A stretch of DNA of 64,000 nucleotides, from contig JAGTJL010000005.1 of NCBI GenBank assembly GCA_020746875.1, positions 248,001 through 312,000 of the forward strand. The letters are read 5' to 3'. A program made the position numbers and the translations under genes. Below the pieces are notes generated by a model. The model made no database searches, had not been told where the DNA came from, and saw nothing but the letters and a program-made list of their open reading frames with translations. Shown piece after piece: positions 23,685 to 34,928 of this stretch. The number at the start of each line of letters is the position of its first letter. Position 1 is the first letter of the stretch. The DNA comes from Rhexocercosporidium sp. MPI-PUGE-AT-0058. Its lineage: Eukaryota > Ascomycota > Leotiomycetes > Helotiales.

Positions 23685-24609
23685 ATTGACTTGGTTTCAA
23701 AAGTTGCGACTTCCTTCGCAGAATAACTTGTAGGCATGAGGAAGATCAATGTTATCATAAAAATGGCCCAATTAGCTTTATTACCGCATGTTTGACAATT
23801 GCCGGTAGATATCACTCCATTTCGTCCTCAGTGATTCGTCCTCGTTGTAGACTTGTTGTTGATGCATGCTGTCTGGGGCTGGAGCCGTCAAAGCCCGACG
23901 AACCCACTTCATCGCACTCCCCTGCTGGTACATGACTGGTGTATTATCGTCGACGTTCGCCGCGCCCGTCTGAGTGATATGGACTGAAAGTTTCTTGATC
24001 AATTATCAATGTCTTTAAGTCTAGGATTGTAAGTGGCATAAGGAACAGTTTGTGATCAGAATTGCTTTTGTAGAACTTTAATCTCGTGGTCATTAGCTAG
24101 AACAGGCTAGTGAATTTGAGTCTTAAATTTTGAATGTCTCAGAATCGAGGAGACCATATTGCATCCCAGATCCTTCCACCTCTCAACCTCCCAGTCCCTG
24201 GACCAGCAATATAGGTAATAATTGCAAGCTACCCTCGGTGGTCACTACCTAGCTGCTCTAGAGTAGTGGCTGCATTCGCATACTGTACGAGCAAGCAAGA
24301 GCATTTGCCGACCCCCCTGAAACCTCCTGCACGGCCTGACAGCTCTCCCCGCATCCTCCACATCCCTATTTTCTGAGTTGCTTGATTATTGAGGAGATAG
24401 CTTGCACTAAGACTCAGTGCGACTTGACAGCATTTGCCGCTCCCCTGCCAAGGATCCACGTCTCGGATTTGGAGAGAGATCTGAGCTTCTGCAGATATAA
24501 GAACCTCCTGGTGTTCCCCTCTTTTCCCTGTCCTGGTGCACTCAACCTCTCATTTCATAGAAGCAAACATCACTTGGAAATATTTCTATCATTGTTCCTA
24601 TCGACCAAC
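23685..24609. other. intergenic, divergent promoters
   Basis: Between the SMP-30 gene (-) and the sugar transporter (+). A minus-strand frame at 23781-24002 lacks an ATG near its start and has no family signal. A short hydrophobic frame at 23630-23815 could be a lost signal-peptide exon for the lactonase, but no splice pair supports it. Confidence 0.4.
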
Positions 24610-26449
24610 ATGTTCGAGCTTCGAGGCCGTGGCCTCTTGGGCGCTGTCACTGTCTTGACATCTCTTGGGTTCCTGCTCATAGGATTTGACAATGGACTCA
24701 TGGGTGGCCTTGGTAAGTCTTCCTACCATCTAAATAAATGTCTACTCTACTGATGATCATCAGTCAATGGCAAGCCTTTCATTGATACATTCGACAAGCC
24801 GGATGCTACCATGGTTGGGCTCATCGTAGCAATCTACGAGGTCGGATGTTTCTTTGGAGCTCTCATTAGCGCTGCTGTTGGTGAGCAGCTCGGACGGCGC
24901 AAAAGTATTGGTGGAGGCGTCATTGTCATGATCGTTGGCGCAGTGCTACAAGCCACATCGTATAGTCGTGCGCAGGTTGGTTCCTCATATCGCTTACTTG
25001 ATTAGGGAGACTAAGAGGTTCCAGATGATCGTAGCCCGTATTGTTTCAGGGGTCGGGATGGGTGCCATCAACTCCACGGTGCCCGTTCTACAGGCCGAAT
25101 TCTCGCCCAAAGCAACACGAGGAATTTGTAAGTCGTGAAAAGTTAGGACTGCATAGTTCAAAAGGCTAATGCGTCGACCTCAGTTGTTTGCGCACAGCTT
25201 TCAACACTCAATTTTGGCATCTTCTTCGTCTATTGGATCGACTATGCCTTCTCAAAACACACCAGCAGTTTTGCATGGAGGATCCCCACCATACTTCAAT
25301 GCATGTTCCTTGTTCCAATGTTGTTCATCCTCTGGATCATTCCAGAGTCTCCAAGATGGCTCGCGGCACATGACAGACCTGACGAATGTCTTGAAGTCCT
25401 CCAAAGATTACGAGGTGCCCAAGATGAGGTTGCAGTGCAGAGACTGCACAGCGAGATTCTACAGACTGTTGCATATGAGGCATCCATCGGAGCTGGCTCG
25501 TGGAAAGATTTACTCAAGAACGATCATATCAAGAGTCAGAGGCGGTTACTTATTGCTTGTGGTATACAGGCTTTCCAACAGTTGGGTGGCATCAACGCCA
25601 TTATTTATTACTCGGGAACGTAAGTGAAACAATTGGTATCCCAAAGAGGGGAGCATGGACTGACATTCAGCAGATTATTTGAAAAGTCCATTGGCTTCGA
25701 TTCGCACATGTCTTCTCTAATGAGTGGGTATCTCCAAACCTGGTTCTTTATCGCATCCTTCATCCCATGGTTCCTCATCGATCGCATTGGACGAAGACCA
25801 CTAGTAAGCACCATTCTTCCTCTGAGCCATCAAGCATGGCACTGACAGGTTCTAGCTGCTCTCTATGATAAGTGTAATGGCAGCTGTCATGGCTGTGCAA
25901 GCAGCTTTGATTTTCCAGGTTCAGAACAAAACTTCCATTGCACACAGTGCTGGAATCGGTGCTGCAGCTATGCTCTTCGTATTCCAAGGAGCCTTCACCA
26001 TCGGGTTTCAGGCTACCGTATGGGTCTACCCGTAAGTTGCTAACTCCTCAATATCCAGGCAAAGACTAAATTATGATGCAGCTCCGAAATCCTTCCCCTA
26101 CGTCTCCGCCAGCGGGGCTCATCCATCTCAACTGCCGCCAATTGGATTTTCAACTACGTAAGTATCAGTTAATTAAAGATGCCTACACTGAACTAACGTT
26201 GTGTTGCAGATGATTGTTCAGATTACACCAATTGCCATTGAGAACATTGGGTGGAGGACATACATTATCTTCGCTGTTCTGAACTCTCTCTGGGTTCCGA
26301 TTATCTACCTCTTCTTTCCCGAGACGAAGGGCTTGGAACTCGAGGCTATTGATCGGCTCTTCTCCGGTGATTCTGAGTTGGAGCCGTTGGAGACGCCCAA
26401 AAATGAGGTTCTCCACTTTGAAAGTGCTGCGGATGAGAAGCATGCCTAA
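24610..26449 (+). CDS. MFS sugar (hexose-type) transporter
   Basis: Eight exons: 24610-24712, 24764-24975, 25025-25127, 25184-25619, 25671-25803, 25856-26031, 26082-26157 and 26210-26449. CDS 1479 nt, 492 aa. Sugar-porter signatures are present and in order: LIGFDNGLMGGL in TM1, GRRKS loop after TM2, RIVSGVGMGAINSTVPVLQAE, PESPRWL before the central loop, QAFQQLGGINAIIYYS in TM7, DRIGRRPL, and PETKGLELE after TM12. Twelve membrane segments fit the length. It sits in the plasma membrane and moves sugar with protons in related proteins; the exact sugar is not readable. The acceptor of exon 5 is a tandem CAGCAG, so two isoforms differing by one residue are possible. No start upstream of 24610 is needed. 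Confidence 0.93.
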
Positions 26450-26722
26450 AATCCGGTGCTAGAGGGGTCAATCAAGGAGGATTCTCCGGCCTATAATTTG
26501 AAATATGTTTCCGAATACTAATACACCTTTCAATGGGGACAAATTGCTGCGCAAAAGAGATACTTCAAGTTTACGAGATCATCTTTGAGAAATTTAAGCC
26601 TGCCATCAGTACAGTTGTGCCAATTTCCCCAATGTTTACGAATATGCCTGCCGCAAAGTCTCTTGATATTGACCGAGCTCAAGGACAAACCTAATTCAAT
26701 CCAGTAGTATTGTACGCATCGC
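26450..26722. other. convergent spacer
   Basis: 273 bp between transporter and MDR stops; only 3' UTRs expected. Confidence 0.5.
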
Positions 26723-27911
26723 TTAATTTAACCCAAGAGTATCAGCGATGCGTACAACATATTTAGTCGCACCCGCTTTACCCTCCTTCAAGTCCTTCAA
26801 TGCCTGCTCAACCCCTTCCAATCCTTCCTCTCGCACTTCATACGAATGGCCTGAGAAAGTTCCTTGCTGCACAGCCCGAGTGAAATACCTAGAGAAGATA
26901 TAGCCCAACTCCGTTGCATCACCAACTGACTGGATTCTAAGCTGGTCATGTACCATCCCAACAGTCGGCTGGGACTTCACTACAGGGGAGACATCGAACT
27001 CATTGGGGTATGTGAAGATGATATGTCCTCCAGGAGCAGCCACTGCTTTGAGTGTGTCGGCACTTGTCTGCACGTTTGCTGTATCGATGGCGTGTTGTAC
27101 TTCATGGTATCCTGTTAATTTCAAAGCTTCTTGGATCTTTAGTGTTACGGCTTCAATCCCCTCTCGGTAAAAGATGATGGTGTCGCCTTTGCTTCGGTCT
27201 ATGAGTGTTTCCAGGTAATGAGAGCCTTTGCCTGCGATTGTGATGATCGGATGAATGTTGCCGCTTTGAGCAAGCTTGATCGCGAATGACCCGACTGCAG
27301 TACTCCCTCCGTAGATCACGAGTGGGATCGATGTTGTGGCTGGCGTCCATGGACATGGCAGGGCAAGCTCGTGATACAATACTACCGCTGTGGTGAGGGC
27401 TGCCAATGGGATCGTTGCTGCTTCTGGAAGGAGATTAGCAAGTGAATTAAATGAATTTAGTGTGCAGACCAACCTTCGAATGAGATGTGATTTGGAGGAT
27501 GAAAGGTTGTGTGACTCCAAGCAATCGCGTACTCCGCGTAGGAGCCTTGAGGGGTTGACATTTCATGGAACGCTGCAACTCGATCGCCAGGCTGTATCAA
27601 GTGAGTTCTCGAATCGTCTCATTGATTTGACCATGTAGTACTGACCTTGAATTCCACAACATTTGCCCCTACCTTCTTCACGATCCCAGACATGTCGCCG
27701 CCTTGATTGAGCCCATCTCTGGCTGACTTCAACAGTTCGTATATGGGACCCTCGGTGTACTGTACATCTGTGCAAGCTCTGGAGCTTTCCAATCCTTGGG
27801 ATTCATGCCTGAGATGATGACTTTGACGAGGACTTGATCGTCATTTGGTTCTGGAATCGGAGAGTCTATGATCTCGACTCTAGGCCCGATGTAGTTGATC
27901 ACTTCCTTCAT
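26723..27911 (-). CDS. MDR-family zinc-independent oxidoreductase (trans-enoyl-reductase-like)
   Basis: Exons 27911-27766, 27718-27646, 27591-27474 and 27423-26723 give 1038 nt, 345 aa. The N-terminal GroES-like part has MNPKDWK, GGDMSGIV, and PGDRVAAF in the conserved order. The Rossmann part has YGGSTAVGSFAIKLAQ, the GxGxxG-equivalent of this subfamily. Catalytic zinc cysteines are absent, as in the fungal toxD/LovC-type enoyl reductases. These use NADPH to reduce enoyl groups, some in trans with polyketide synthases. No PKS is nearby, so it may act alone. The exon 1/2 junction (donor GTACAG, acceptor GCCAG) removes an in-frame stop and restores the conserved spacing. Cytosolic, no signal peptide. 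It is divergent to the ELMO gene. Confidence 0.88.
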
Positions 27912-28740
27912 TTTGCTTTTTACGAGCGCCGAAGGGTAAGTGAAAATGTAAGTTCATAAGGAGTAGTATGTTTCAAATGGAGTGTGCAAAGGTAGTCTAC
28001 GACTTTTGGGGAAGTTTGATGTCTTTATATATCCATTGCTACGCAACTGAGGTAAGAGGACTGTCAATCGCAGAGAAGTCTCCGTTCAGCTCACTGTCTA
28101 GAGGGCACCCACCCAATGCAGTCTTCTCAAACAGCCTGAACCTTACTAAAAGATACTGTCTTTGTTGGCGAGCGGAGAGCGAGAGCGGGACTCTGATCCA
28201 CGGCCGAACGGAGGCGAGAAACCATGACCGTGAACCTACCCCTTCTTAATCCTACCCAATCGATGGTCAAGTTAGACTTCATTCCTCGAATACTGTACAA
28301 ACCACGAGTAATATGGATCGATGAGTATCGATCCAAGTTCAAACAGTCAATACCTATAATCCCCACCTTAGCCTTGCCACCAGTTGACTAGAAACAAAGT
28401 CCGCATAATCTACTTTTCCTCCTTCCCACACTAGCTCAGAGCCTCCCGAGTAAACAAAGATCTCGGTTGAGTCAACAAGCAAAAGGGGGGAGATTGATCG
28501 GCATGGCCCCACAGCCGAGCCCCTTTCTAGTCTGCACCCGCACGGACTTTCCACTTCCGACGCGACTTCTTTGGAAACCGAAATGTTGCAGACCAGGTAT
28601 CCGATCCAACTCAATACCATCCAAATCCTTCTGGCAGATATCCTCACTCCCCCCAATTGCCAATGCTCTCGACGACAGCCCTCAATCCAGTCTCAGCATT
28701 CTGATCGCGAACTGTGGCCAGCACATCCCCACACGACACA
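27912..28740. promoter_or_regulatory. divergent promoter region, MDR gene and ELMO gene
   Basis: 829 bp between the two start codons. No gene or repeat is seen; open frames here (27968-28249, 28127-28656) run antisense to each other without family motifs. The 5' part near 28670-28740 is C-rich, as in many fungal 5' leaders. Confidence 0.45.
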
Positions 28741-30921
28741 ATGGATCAAGCAGACATCCCCGCCCTCCTCTCACGCCTCTCCAGCGATGAAGATGCTATG
28801 CGCAAGATGGCAGTCTTCAAGCTGCAATCCTCGATCAACGATCCCGCCTTCGCAGACGTGTTCATCTCCTCTGGCGGCCTCAACATCCTCCGCCGCCTTA
28901 TCATGTCTACCGGTGGAAACACCCTCGCATATTCCCTTCAATCGCTGAGCCGGCTACTCGAAGTCGATATGGGCTGGGAGATATTTGAATCTACAGGAGC
29001 AGGGGAATTGGTGGAGAGGGTAGTCGAGCTCATTGTGGTACATCCTTTAGTTAATATTCTGCGAGGGGCAATGTCGATCCTGGTGGCTATCGTGTCCCAT
29101 CCGCAGTCGTCAAGAGGGGCTATAAGGACACCTGGAGCATTTGGATTTCGAGCTCTGAAGCCTGCGGTAGCAGTATATCCTCAATTCTTTGAGATGGTAG
29201 TGTCCCAGCTCAATTCGGCGGATCATGCACTATGCGCCAATGCGTTGATGCTGCTCAACGCGCTGATGAGAGATGCCATTACGAACGACAGCGGCAATCC
29301 AAAAGACGGCGTCGGAAAGAGCAGCGGGACAGGAGAGGAATGGCCGAAGTTCATAAAGAGGTTACAGGATCTGGGAGTTATCAAGGCGGTCTACGTCCTG
29401 ATGCAGAGCTCTGCGCTGCAAGATTTGGCACATCCGTTGCTGGAATTCCAAGCCTTGACGAAAGTTCTGCTGAGGAAATGGAGGGATGTGAAAGTTGATT
29501 TGGAAAGACCAGAACACCGACGGGCTTTGAAAGGGTTACATTTGGCCAGTGCGCCTGAGCGAAAAGATCTCATTTCAAATGGAGGAACGTCGAGGATAGA
29601 AGAGATGGCAGCAGATTCATCGAAGAAGGGGAGCAGGCGGCACAATCCAGAAAAATGGCGAAGATTAGGTTTTGAAACAGAGAGCCCTGCATGGGAATTC
29701 GATACGGCTGGATTTTTAGGCATGATGGATTTGACGGACTATGTGCGAAAACAGGAAGATGGGTTTCAAAAGCTACTTCTGGAACAGTCCTCCCGGCCGA
29801 TGAACGAACGTTGCCCGATTGCACGGGCTAGTCTAGCCATCACCACGATTCTGTATGAACATTTCGAGGTCGACAAGTCGGACGTCGAGGATGCAAAGAG
29901 TTATCTGGTATTGGATGGGATGAAGAATTACGACAAAATATTCCGCCCGCTCCTATTACAATGGTCACGACTGCATACTGCGAGTTTACAAGCGTTTTTC
30001 AGATTATGGAAATCCACTGGTGCCGAGCAGGAAGATTTTGACAAGGTGGCAGAGCTGGTCAGGATATTGATTGAACAAGTTGTTGGGCAGGCTTCGAGGA
30101 CGAAGGACGTTCAGGAAGTGGAGGAAGAGCTCGGTGAATTTGAATACGCACGCCTACGGGAGCTGCAAATGGAGCTACTTGAATTGACATTCGAGGATGA
30201 ATGGGGTCAGCACTTACATCAAGTTCGAGATGAGCTCAAGCACGAAGCCCTGCAGTTTGTTAAGGAACAGAGAATACGATGTCTCTTGTCTGGGGCTTGG
30301 TTTCCTAGATCCCTTGTAAACAAGAACGACACCTATCGTAATGGCACCCAGAGGACATCGTCGACCACATACAGATATGTTCGACTTTCACATAACCGCC
30401 GATATCTTCATTATGCAGACTTTGACGCTCAGACAACCAAAGAGCCCCCCTTGGATGAACTTAGTGAGAAGATAGACCTAAGCACAATCAGCTCTGTCGT
30501 TTCGAATGTCTCTGCAGCAACAGATGATAGCTCGAGCATCTCGACGACCTCAACACTCAAATCGCTCTCCCACACACCAAAACAAAGCTCAACAACCAAG
30601 ATCACCATCAACAGCTTTGTTGGTGGTTCAGACAGCAAGTCGCAGTCTTCTCATCAGGATGGTACTGAACGGGCCATCTTAACTCTGATGCCACCAACCC
30701 ACAGCCTCGCATCAGAGTGGCTTGATGGTCTTCTAATGCTGTTGAACCAAGCACCAATTACTGCCGAGACGAACAAGTTAGTCAACCTGGTCAGCGAATA
30801 TGGCCTTAAGATTCGCCTTTTGAATGTCCGATTGGATGATGGGTATGTAGGACCTCCAGAAGGCGCTGGCGTCGTTCCCAGTAGAGAGGGCTTGGATGAG
30901 GATTATTATTACGAAGTGTAG
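28741..30921 (+). CDS. ELMO/CED-12 family protein (Lmo1-like)
   Basis: Single exon, 2181 nt, 726 aa from the ATG at 28741 (MDQADIPALLSRLSSDEDA). The first ~300 residues are armadillo-like helical repeats. The ELMO domain lies around residues 350-470 (RASLAITTILYEHF, FRPLLLQWSRLH, SLQAFFRLWKS). A PH-like domain follows (RCLLSGAWFPRSL, YRYVRLSHNRRYLHYADFD), with a long Ser/Thr-rich insertion at ~590-650, then a C-terminal helix. In animals and yeast (Lmo1) this protein pairs with a DOCK-type exchange factor (Dck1) to activate Rac/Rho GTPases in polarity, cell wall signalling and mitophagy. The role here follows from the family. No DOCK gene lies in the window. It is the second Rho-pathway protein in the window besides the fusion at 10 kb. 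Confidence 0.88.
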   Translation: MDQADIPALLSRLSSDEDAMRKMAVFKLQSSINDPAFADVFISSGGLNILRRLIMSTGGNTLAYSLQSLSRLLEVDMGWEIFESTGAGELVERVVELIVVHPLVNILRGAMSILVAIVSHPQSSRGAIRTPGAFGFRALKPAVAVYPQFFEMVVSQLNSADHALCANALMLLNALMRDAITNDSGNPKDGVGKSSGTGEEWPKFIKRLQDLGVIKAVYVLMQSSALQDLAHPLLEFQALTKVLLRKWRDVKVDLERPEHRRALKGLHLASAPERKDLISNGGTSRIEEMAADSSKKGSRRHNPEKWRRLGFETESPAWEFDTAGFLGMMDLTDYVRKQEDGFQKLLLEQSSRPMNERCPIARASLAITTILYEHFEVDKSDVEDAKSYLVLDGMKNYDKIFRPLLLQWSRLHTASLQAFFRLWKSTGAEQEDFDKVAELVRILIEQVVGQASRTKDVQEVEEELGEFEYARLRELQMELLELTFEDEWGQHLHQVRDELKHEALQFVKEQRIRCLLSGAWFPRSLVNKNDTYRNGTQRTSSTTYRYVRLSHNRRYLHYADFDAQTTKEPPLDELSEKIDLSTISSVVSNVSAATDDSSSISTTSTLKSLSHTPKQSSTTKITINSFVGGSDSKSQSSHQDGTERAILTLMPPTHSLASEWLDGLLMLLNQAPITAETNKLVNLVSEYGLKIRLLNVRLDDGYVGPPEGAGVVPSREGLDEDYYYEV

Positions 30922-31996
30922 AATTGTTTTTCTTTTTCATGGCGGCGCGTATGCTGATACCCCTGTTTTTGTTGGCGGGACTAGTCTTGTCTGTACTGTA
31001 CTTTGTATGATAGATCGCATCGTTTGAATGATAGGGAGTGTAGTGACCGAATGTATACATATTCAGGGCAGTTGTTTCCTCACACGTTTCTTCTTCTTTC
31101 GTCGATCGCTTCGGAGACACGATTCCCCTTCAGTCTACACGGCTGAACCTCTAGTGGAAGGTCCCTTTGTTCCTGAGTCCTCTCAAGTTAATCTTACACG
31201 TGTGAGCCATCTCCAGGTACCTAGGTACTGGCTATCTAAAGAGCTCAAATTGCCGTTAGAGATCAGGAAATTATACTTATTAATTCAGATTTAGCAGGAG
31301 ATTCTAATACTATAAAACATTATATAGAAATTAAAGCGTTGTAAAATAATTAAGTGCTGTTGTAAGTGGTAGTAAAATTGCGGGGTGTCCGGAATGGTGG
31401 GGTGGGGACTTAATATCGCGATCGTACGCGTTAAAAGAAATGCTTTCGCCTTACGGTATTCGAGATGCCACCCTTCGGAGAAATCGGGGGAGGTGTAAAT
31501 CGATCGGTTTCGCCTGTATTTGGTGCTATGGTGGGGTGTTGAAGTTGTTGTTGTCTTAACGCGAGATGCGCACTTTCGTGTTCCCCAGCTAAATTTATCG
31601 TGCGTATCGAATTGTGACACCCACCAGTGGGCTCATTGTCTTTGCCTATCACAGTAGTGGACGGGAGCGAAATCATCGAACGGATAGAGAATAATGATAT
31701 ATCAGAATGTGCGATATGTTTATGGGAGCCGGCTGCACAATAGAAAGCATCTTCAGGATCTGGTGCTCGATGTAGAAGAGTTGCAGGAATCCTCTCCGAT
31801 CCGGAGCCTTACCACCCGGGAGTCATCATTTCATGACATACCAAACATGTTCCAGTCCTTAAGAATCTTCTGCCTGACAGGAGTAGTCTTTGCAACAAGG
31901 CAAATTTCATGCCTTCCGAGTTGTACCCCATACACGTCGCAGGCAACATGTAGACTTCAAGCTTTGCGAGACTCCTTCTCTATCAAACCTCTCAAA
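30922..31996. other. intergenic, 3' flank of ELMO gene to MITE
   Basis: No gene supported. The 31290-31690 stretch is AT-rich with small frames. The frame at 31694-32065 runs into the MITE and has no domain. Confidence 0.4.
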
Positions 31997-32511
31997 CAGC
32001 GTTCTCAAAAGCCCAGCCTAGCCTCAGCTCACCTTCAAGCTAGGCTACGCTGTCCCCCACCTTAAGCCAGGCTGAGGCTACCCATAACATTTCTAGGCTC
32101 GGCTAGGCCAGGCCGACCATAGTAAATAGCTAGGCTAGAGCAGGCTTGCCAAGGCTACCAATACACATGGGCAAAAAAAAATCCCAGGGCACCTGTGCAC
32201 GATATGTATGTATTAATTATACTAATATCTTCATATAATTTAGGTGAGAGATTATAATGTATGATCACCAGCCCGAATTGTCCGAAGCGGGGGGGGGGGG
32301 GTACCCAATAGGAGTATAGGAGTATATCCTCACATGACTCCACTTCTCAGCCCAGCTACGCTTGAAGCAGTAGCTGAGCCGCGCTAATCATCAACCCTAG
32401 GCTAAGCTTAGGCTTAGTTGAATGCTCCAAGGTCAAGCTGAGCTGAGCTAAGCGTAGGCGGGCTGGGAAAAGGCTAGGCCTAGCTGGGCTTTTGAGAACG
32501 CTGCTCTCAAA
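31989..32511. mobile_element. non-autonomous hAT-type MITE with 8-bp target-site duplication
   Basis: The element itself is 31997-32503 (507 bp). It opens with CAGCGTTCTCAAAAGCCC and closes with the exact reverse complement ending at 32503, continuing into a weaker inverted arm rich in AGGCT/AGCCT units. Flanking copies of CTCTCAAA at 31989-31996 and 32504-32511 form a perfect 8-bp duplication. CAG-start inverted ends plus an 8-bp duplication are the hallmark of hAT transposons. There is no transposase frame; the interior is AT-rich with a 13-nt G run at 32289-32301. The intact duplication and ends suggest a fairly recent insertion, mobilised in trans by a full hAT element elsewhere. Confidence 0.88.
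32289..32301. repeat. poly-G tract (13 nt) inside MITE
   Basis: Uninterrupted G run within the hAT-like element. Confidence 0.75.
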
Positions 32512-32619
32512 TGCGCTGCGCTTCATCCTCCCTGCATCAGCTCTCATACTGCATGTTCCTCACTTCCTCTATTTCTGTCATCGCCACTCTGCCCCAATAT
32601 GGCCCAAATCCTTGGTTAA

Positions 32620-32840
32620 CCGAAATCCGAACGGTATGGAGAATACACTAGTAGCTTATAGAAGACTACAGAGAGTCTATTTATCCACTATCCGTATTTC
32701 AAAGTTTCCAGAAAGGAATAAAATCGGAAACACAGCTCTCATCTTAGTGTCAATCGAAAAGAGCTCAGCAATGGTCTTTTTACTTCTTGAGCACGACGCC
32801 GACACCAATCGCAAAAGCCGGAGCGCGCCGATAGAAACTT
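32620..32840 (+). pseudogene. ankyrin-repeat gene remnant
   Basis: The frame here encodes IGNTALILVSIEKSSAMVF then LLLEHDADTN, which matches one ankyrin repeat (G-x-TAL-x-x-A-x-x-x and LLL-x-x-GADTN). Neither flank continues as a repeat array, and no start or splice context is visible. It sits just downstream of the MITE. I take it as a decayed fragment of an ankyrin gene; a small live gene cannot be excluded. Confidence 0.4.
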
Positions 32841-33566
32841 CTTGTGGGGAAGGTTGCCTTTCAAAGAGAAGACCATGGTCACTGGTCTTGCTCAACCTAC
32901 GCAGAAAACCCGCTCGGGCTAATCTTACAAACCCCTCATCTTCATTCCTAATTGGACTTCAAGTTTCCTCGTCTTCCTATCTACCCCCATTCATTCCTAG
33001 TCCTGATCACGCAGGTGGATCAACGACAGGCTGATCTGCATGCTTACCATGGGTGGTGTTCATCGTGAGTGGATATTTATTTTGGGTGGTGGTTTACCGT
33101 GGTGAGTGGATACACGTACTGTACTGCAGCATGACAAACTGAGCAACTTGCAGACCACGCGCATAACCTCCTTCTGCTATCGTGCTATTCAGACGTTGGG
33201 ATTTATAGCGAATATGCAGCCACGCTCGAAACAGGTTCTCATAGCCACCAAATGCCAAACCCGGGGTAAGGCTAGCAAATAGCAGTTGATGTACCTGGGA
33301 TGCTGTTGGATGGAAAGATACAGCCTTTGGTCTAATCAGCTGAATGACCAATAATGTCCAAGAAGACCTCCCCCTTGTGACCGAACGAGACTGTCGACAT
33401 GCTTGGCACCGTTGTTTGGGGGGCTAGTTGGGGAGGGAGGAGTTGCTCAATTATCCCTCCCAGATGAGAGAGAGCTTTTACAGAAGAAATAGCCGTATTT
33501 CAAAGTCTCTCCGCTCACTCTTCGCGACCCCTTCCAACCGACACCAGTATTGAGAATAGCATCACC
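32841..33566. other. intergenic, promoter of coiled-coil gene
   Basis: No gene supported. Direct short repeats GTGGTTTACC/GGTGAGTGGATA occur near 33050-33110. Confidence 0.4.
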
Positions 33567-34928
33567 ATGGCTGCCGCTGAGTCTTCATTCCAGCCCACAG
33601 GCCGGAAAGGGAAGAAACCCGTCAGTGAGCAAGAGTCTCACATTGTGTTTCCCCCTGGGCTGCGGCTCTATGGGCAACCCCGATGTCACATTACGACGAA
33701 CACTACTCCAACTAAGGTGGCGAGCAAATTCCCTCCAACTGGATTTCAGAATCCGAGAACAGACTTCGACAATGACGGTATTGACTCTGGTATTTCCGAC
33801 TTGGACTTCGAACCTACTCGGCACCATCGAGGATCAAAGTGGAAGAACTTAACCGCCAGAACGGAGGCTGGAGAGGCTTTATTATCGGTGCCTGGCGACA
33901 TGAGACTCGTAGATGGCTACATACTAGTTGGCCAAGAGCTAGGTTTATTAAATCTGCCAGGAGCGCTCCCTGGCGAATCGGAAGCTCAGCTGGCAGCAAG
34001 CCTCCAAATACAGACGGATGAGAGCGAAAGGCTGAATACCAAAAAGGAAGAAGTGACTAGAGAGCGGAACGAAGCAGAGAAGAAGGTCATCGACCTGGCT
34101 GATAGACTTCGAAAGGTAAATGCCGAAAATGAGAGCCACGGCGAGGAAGTCCAAATACTGAACGAAGAATTTGACAAGCTACGAACCTCGCTCCAAGAGG
34201 GGGTCGGTACTCTAGAAGCCCAGGTTCAGCATGCGCAGATGGACAAGACCTTACTCCAAGAGAGGGTCAGCACTCTAGAAGCCCAGGTTCAGCATGCGCA
34301 GACGGACAAGACCTTACTCCAAGAGAGGGTCAGCACTCTAGAAGCCCAGGTTCAGCATGCGCAGACGGACAAGACCTTACTCCAAGAGAGGATCGGAACC
34401 CTGGAAGAGAAAGTCGATTTATTACACCGCCTGCTGAACATCACTCTCGACCAGCCAAGTCTGGACCATGCACTTCGGGACGAGGAGATTCGGAGTCTCT
34501 GCAAGGATAACGATAGGGGGAAAGAGCAGGTAGAAGAATTGGTAGAGCAGATCTACGTACTCTATGTTGCTTATACCGAATCCGAAACCGACCTTGATCA
34601 TTTCCAAGCACTCTCGGAACATGTACAGAGGAGCAGCTTGCCGACACACAATGAAGTGCCTAGACCGCAGAGAAGGTCAAGCGAGATGGCTCTTACCATG
34701 ATACGCAAAAAAGGAAGGAAATTGTGAGTATCGAAGACCCTATTGAGTATCCTATGAAGAAGTTGCTGACAATTTAACATCAGCGGCGTCATAGCGAAGG
34801 ATGGCGAGGTAAAGTGGTTGAGACGTCCTTCTGTTGGCCAGTCCCGACACGGGAGCAGGTACGGCCGAGGGAAGCGGCGTTCAAGGCGAGGAGGAATTTT
34901 TTGGGCCGGGGGCCAGATACATGGGTGA
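33567..34928 (+). CDS. coiled-coil protein with recent 21-residue tandem repeats
   Basis: Exon 1 33567-34723 and exon 2 34784-34928 (60-nt intron, branch TTGCTGAC, acceptor CATCAG); 1302 nt, 433 aa. I do not recognise a named domain. Residues ~150-330 are heptad-rich coiled coil (SERLNTKKEEVTRERNEAEKK). Three 21-residue repeats of the type TLEAQVQHAQTDKTLLQERVS occupy ~213-275; units 2 and 3 are identical at DNA level. The C-terminus from exon 2 is strongly basic (RHGSRYGRGKRRSRRGG). There is no signal peptide or membrane segment. The second exon is supported by splice signals only. It is likely a lineage-specific structural or interaction protein. It lies between the MITE region and the HET locus. 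Confidence 0.65.
34203..34391 (+). repeat. three 63-bp tandem repeats inside coiled-coil CDS
   Basis: Units start at 34203, 34266 and 34329. The last two are identical and the first differs at about three positions. The unit is a multiple of three, so copy-number change keeps the frame. Confidence 0.92.

Noticed and set aside
23781..24002. Minus-strand frame upstream of the lactonase gene
   Set aside because: No ATG near its start, no recognisable domain and no splice pair to join it to the lactonase.
31900..32520. AGGCT-rich region as a CRISPR-like array
   Set aside because: Units are short, irregular and arranged as inverted arms of a transposon; the organism is a eukaryote.
32492..33034. 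180-aa plus-strand frame after the MITE as an intact gene
   Set aside because: Only one ankyrin-like repeat is recognisable; the start lies inside the MITE, so it is better read as a remnant.
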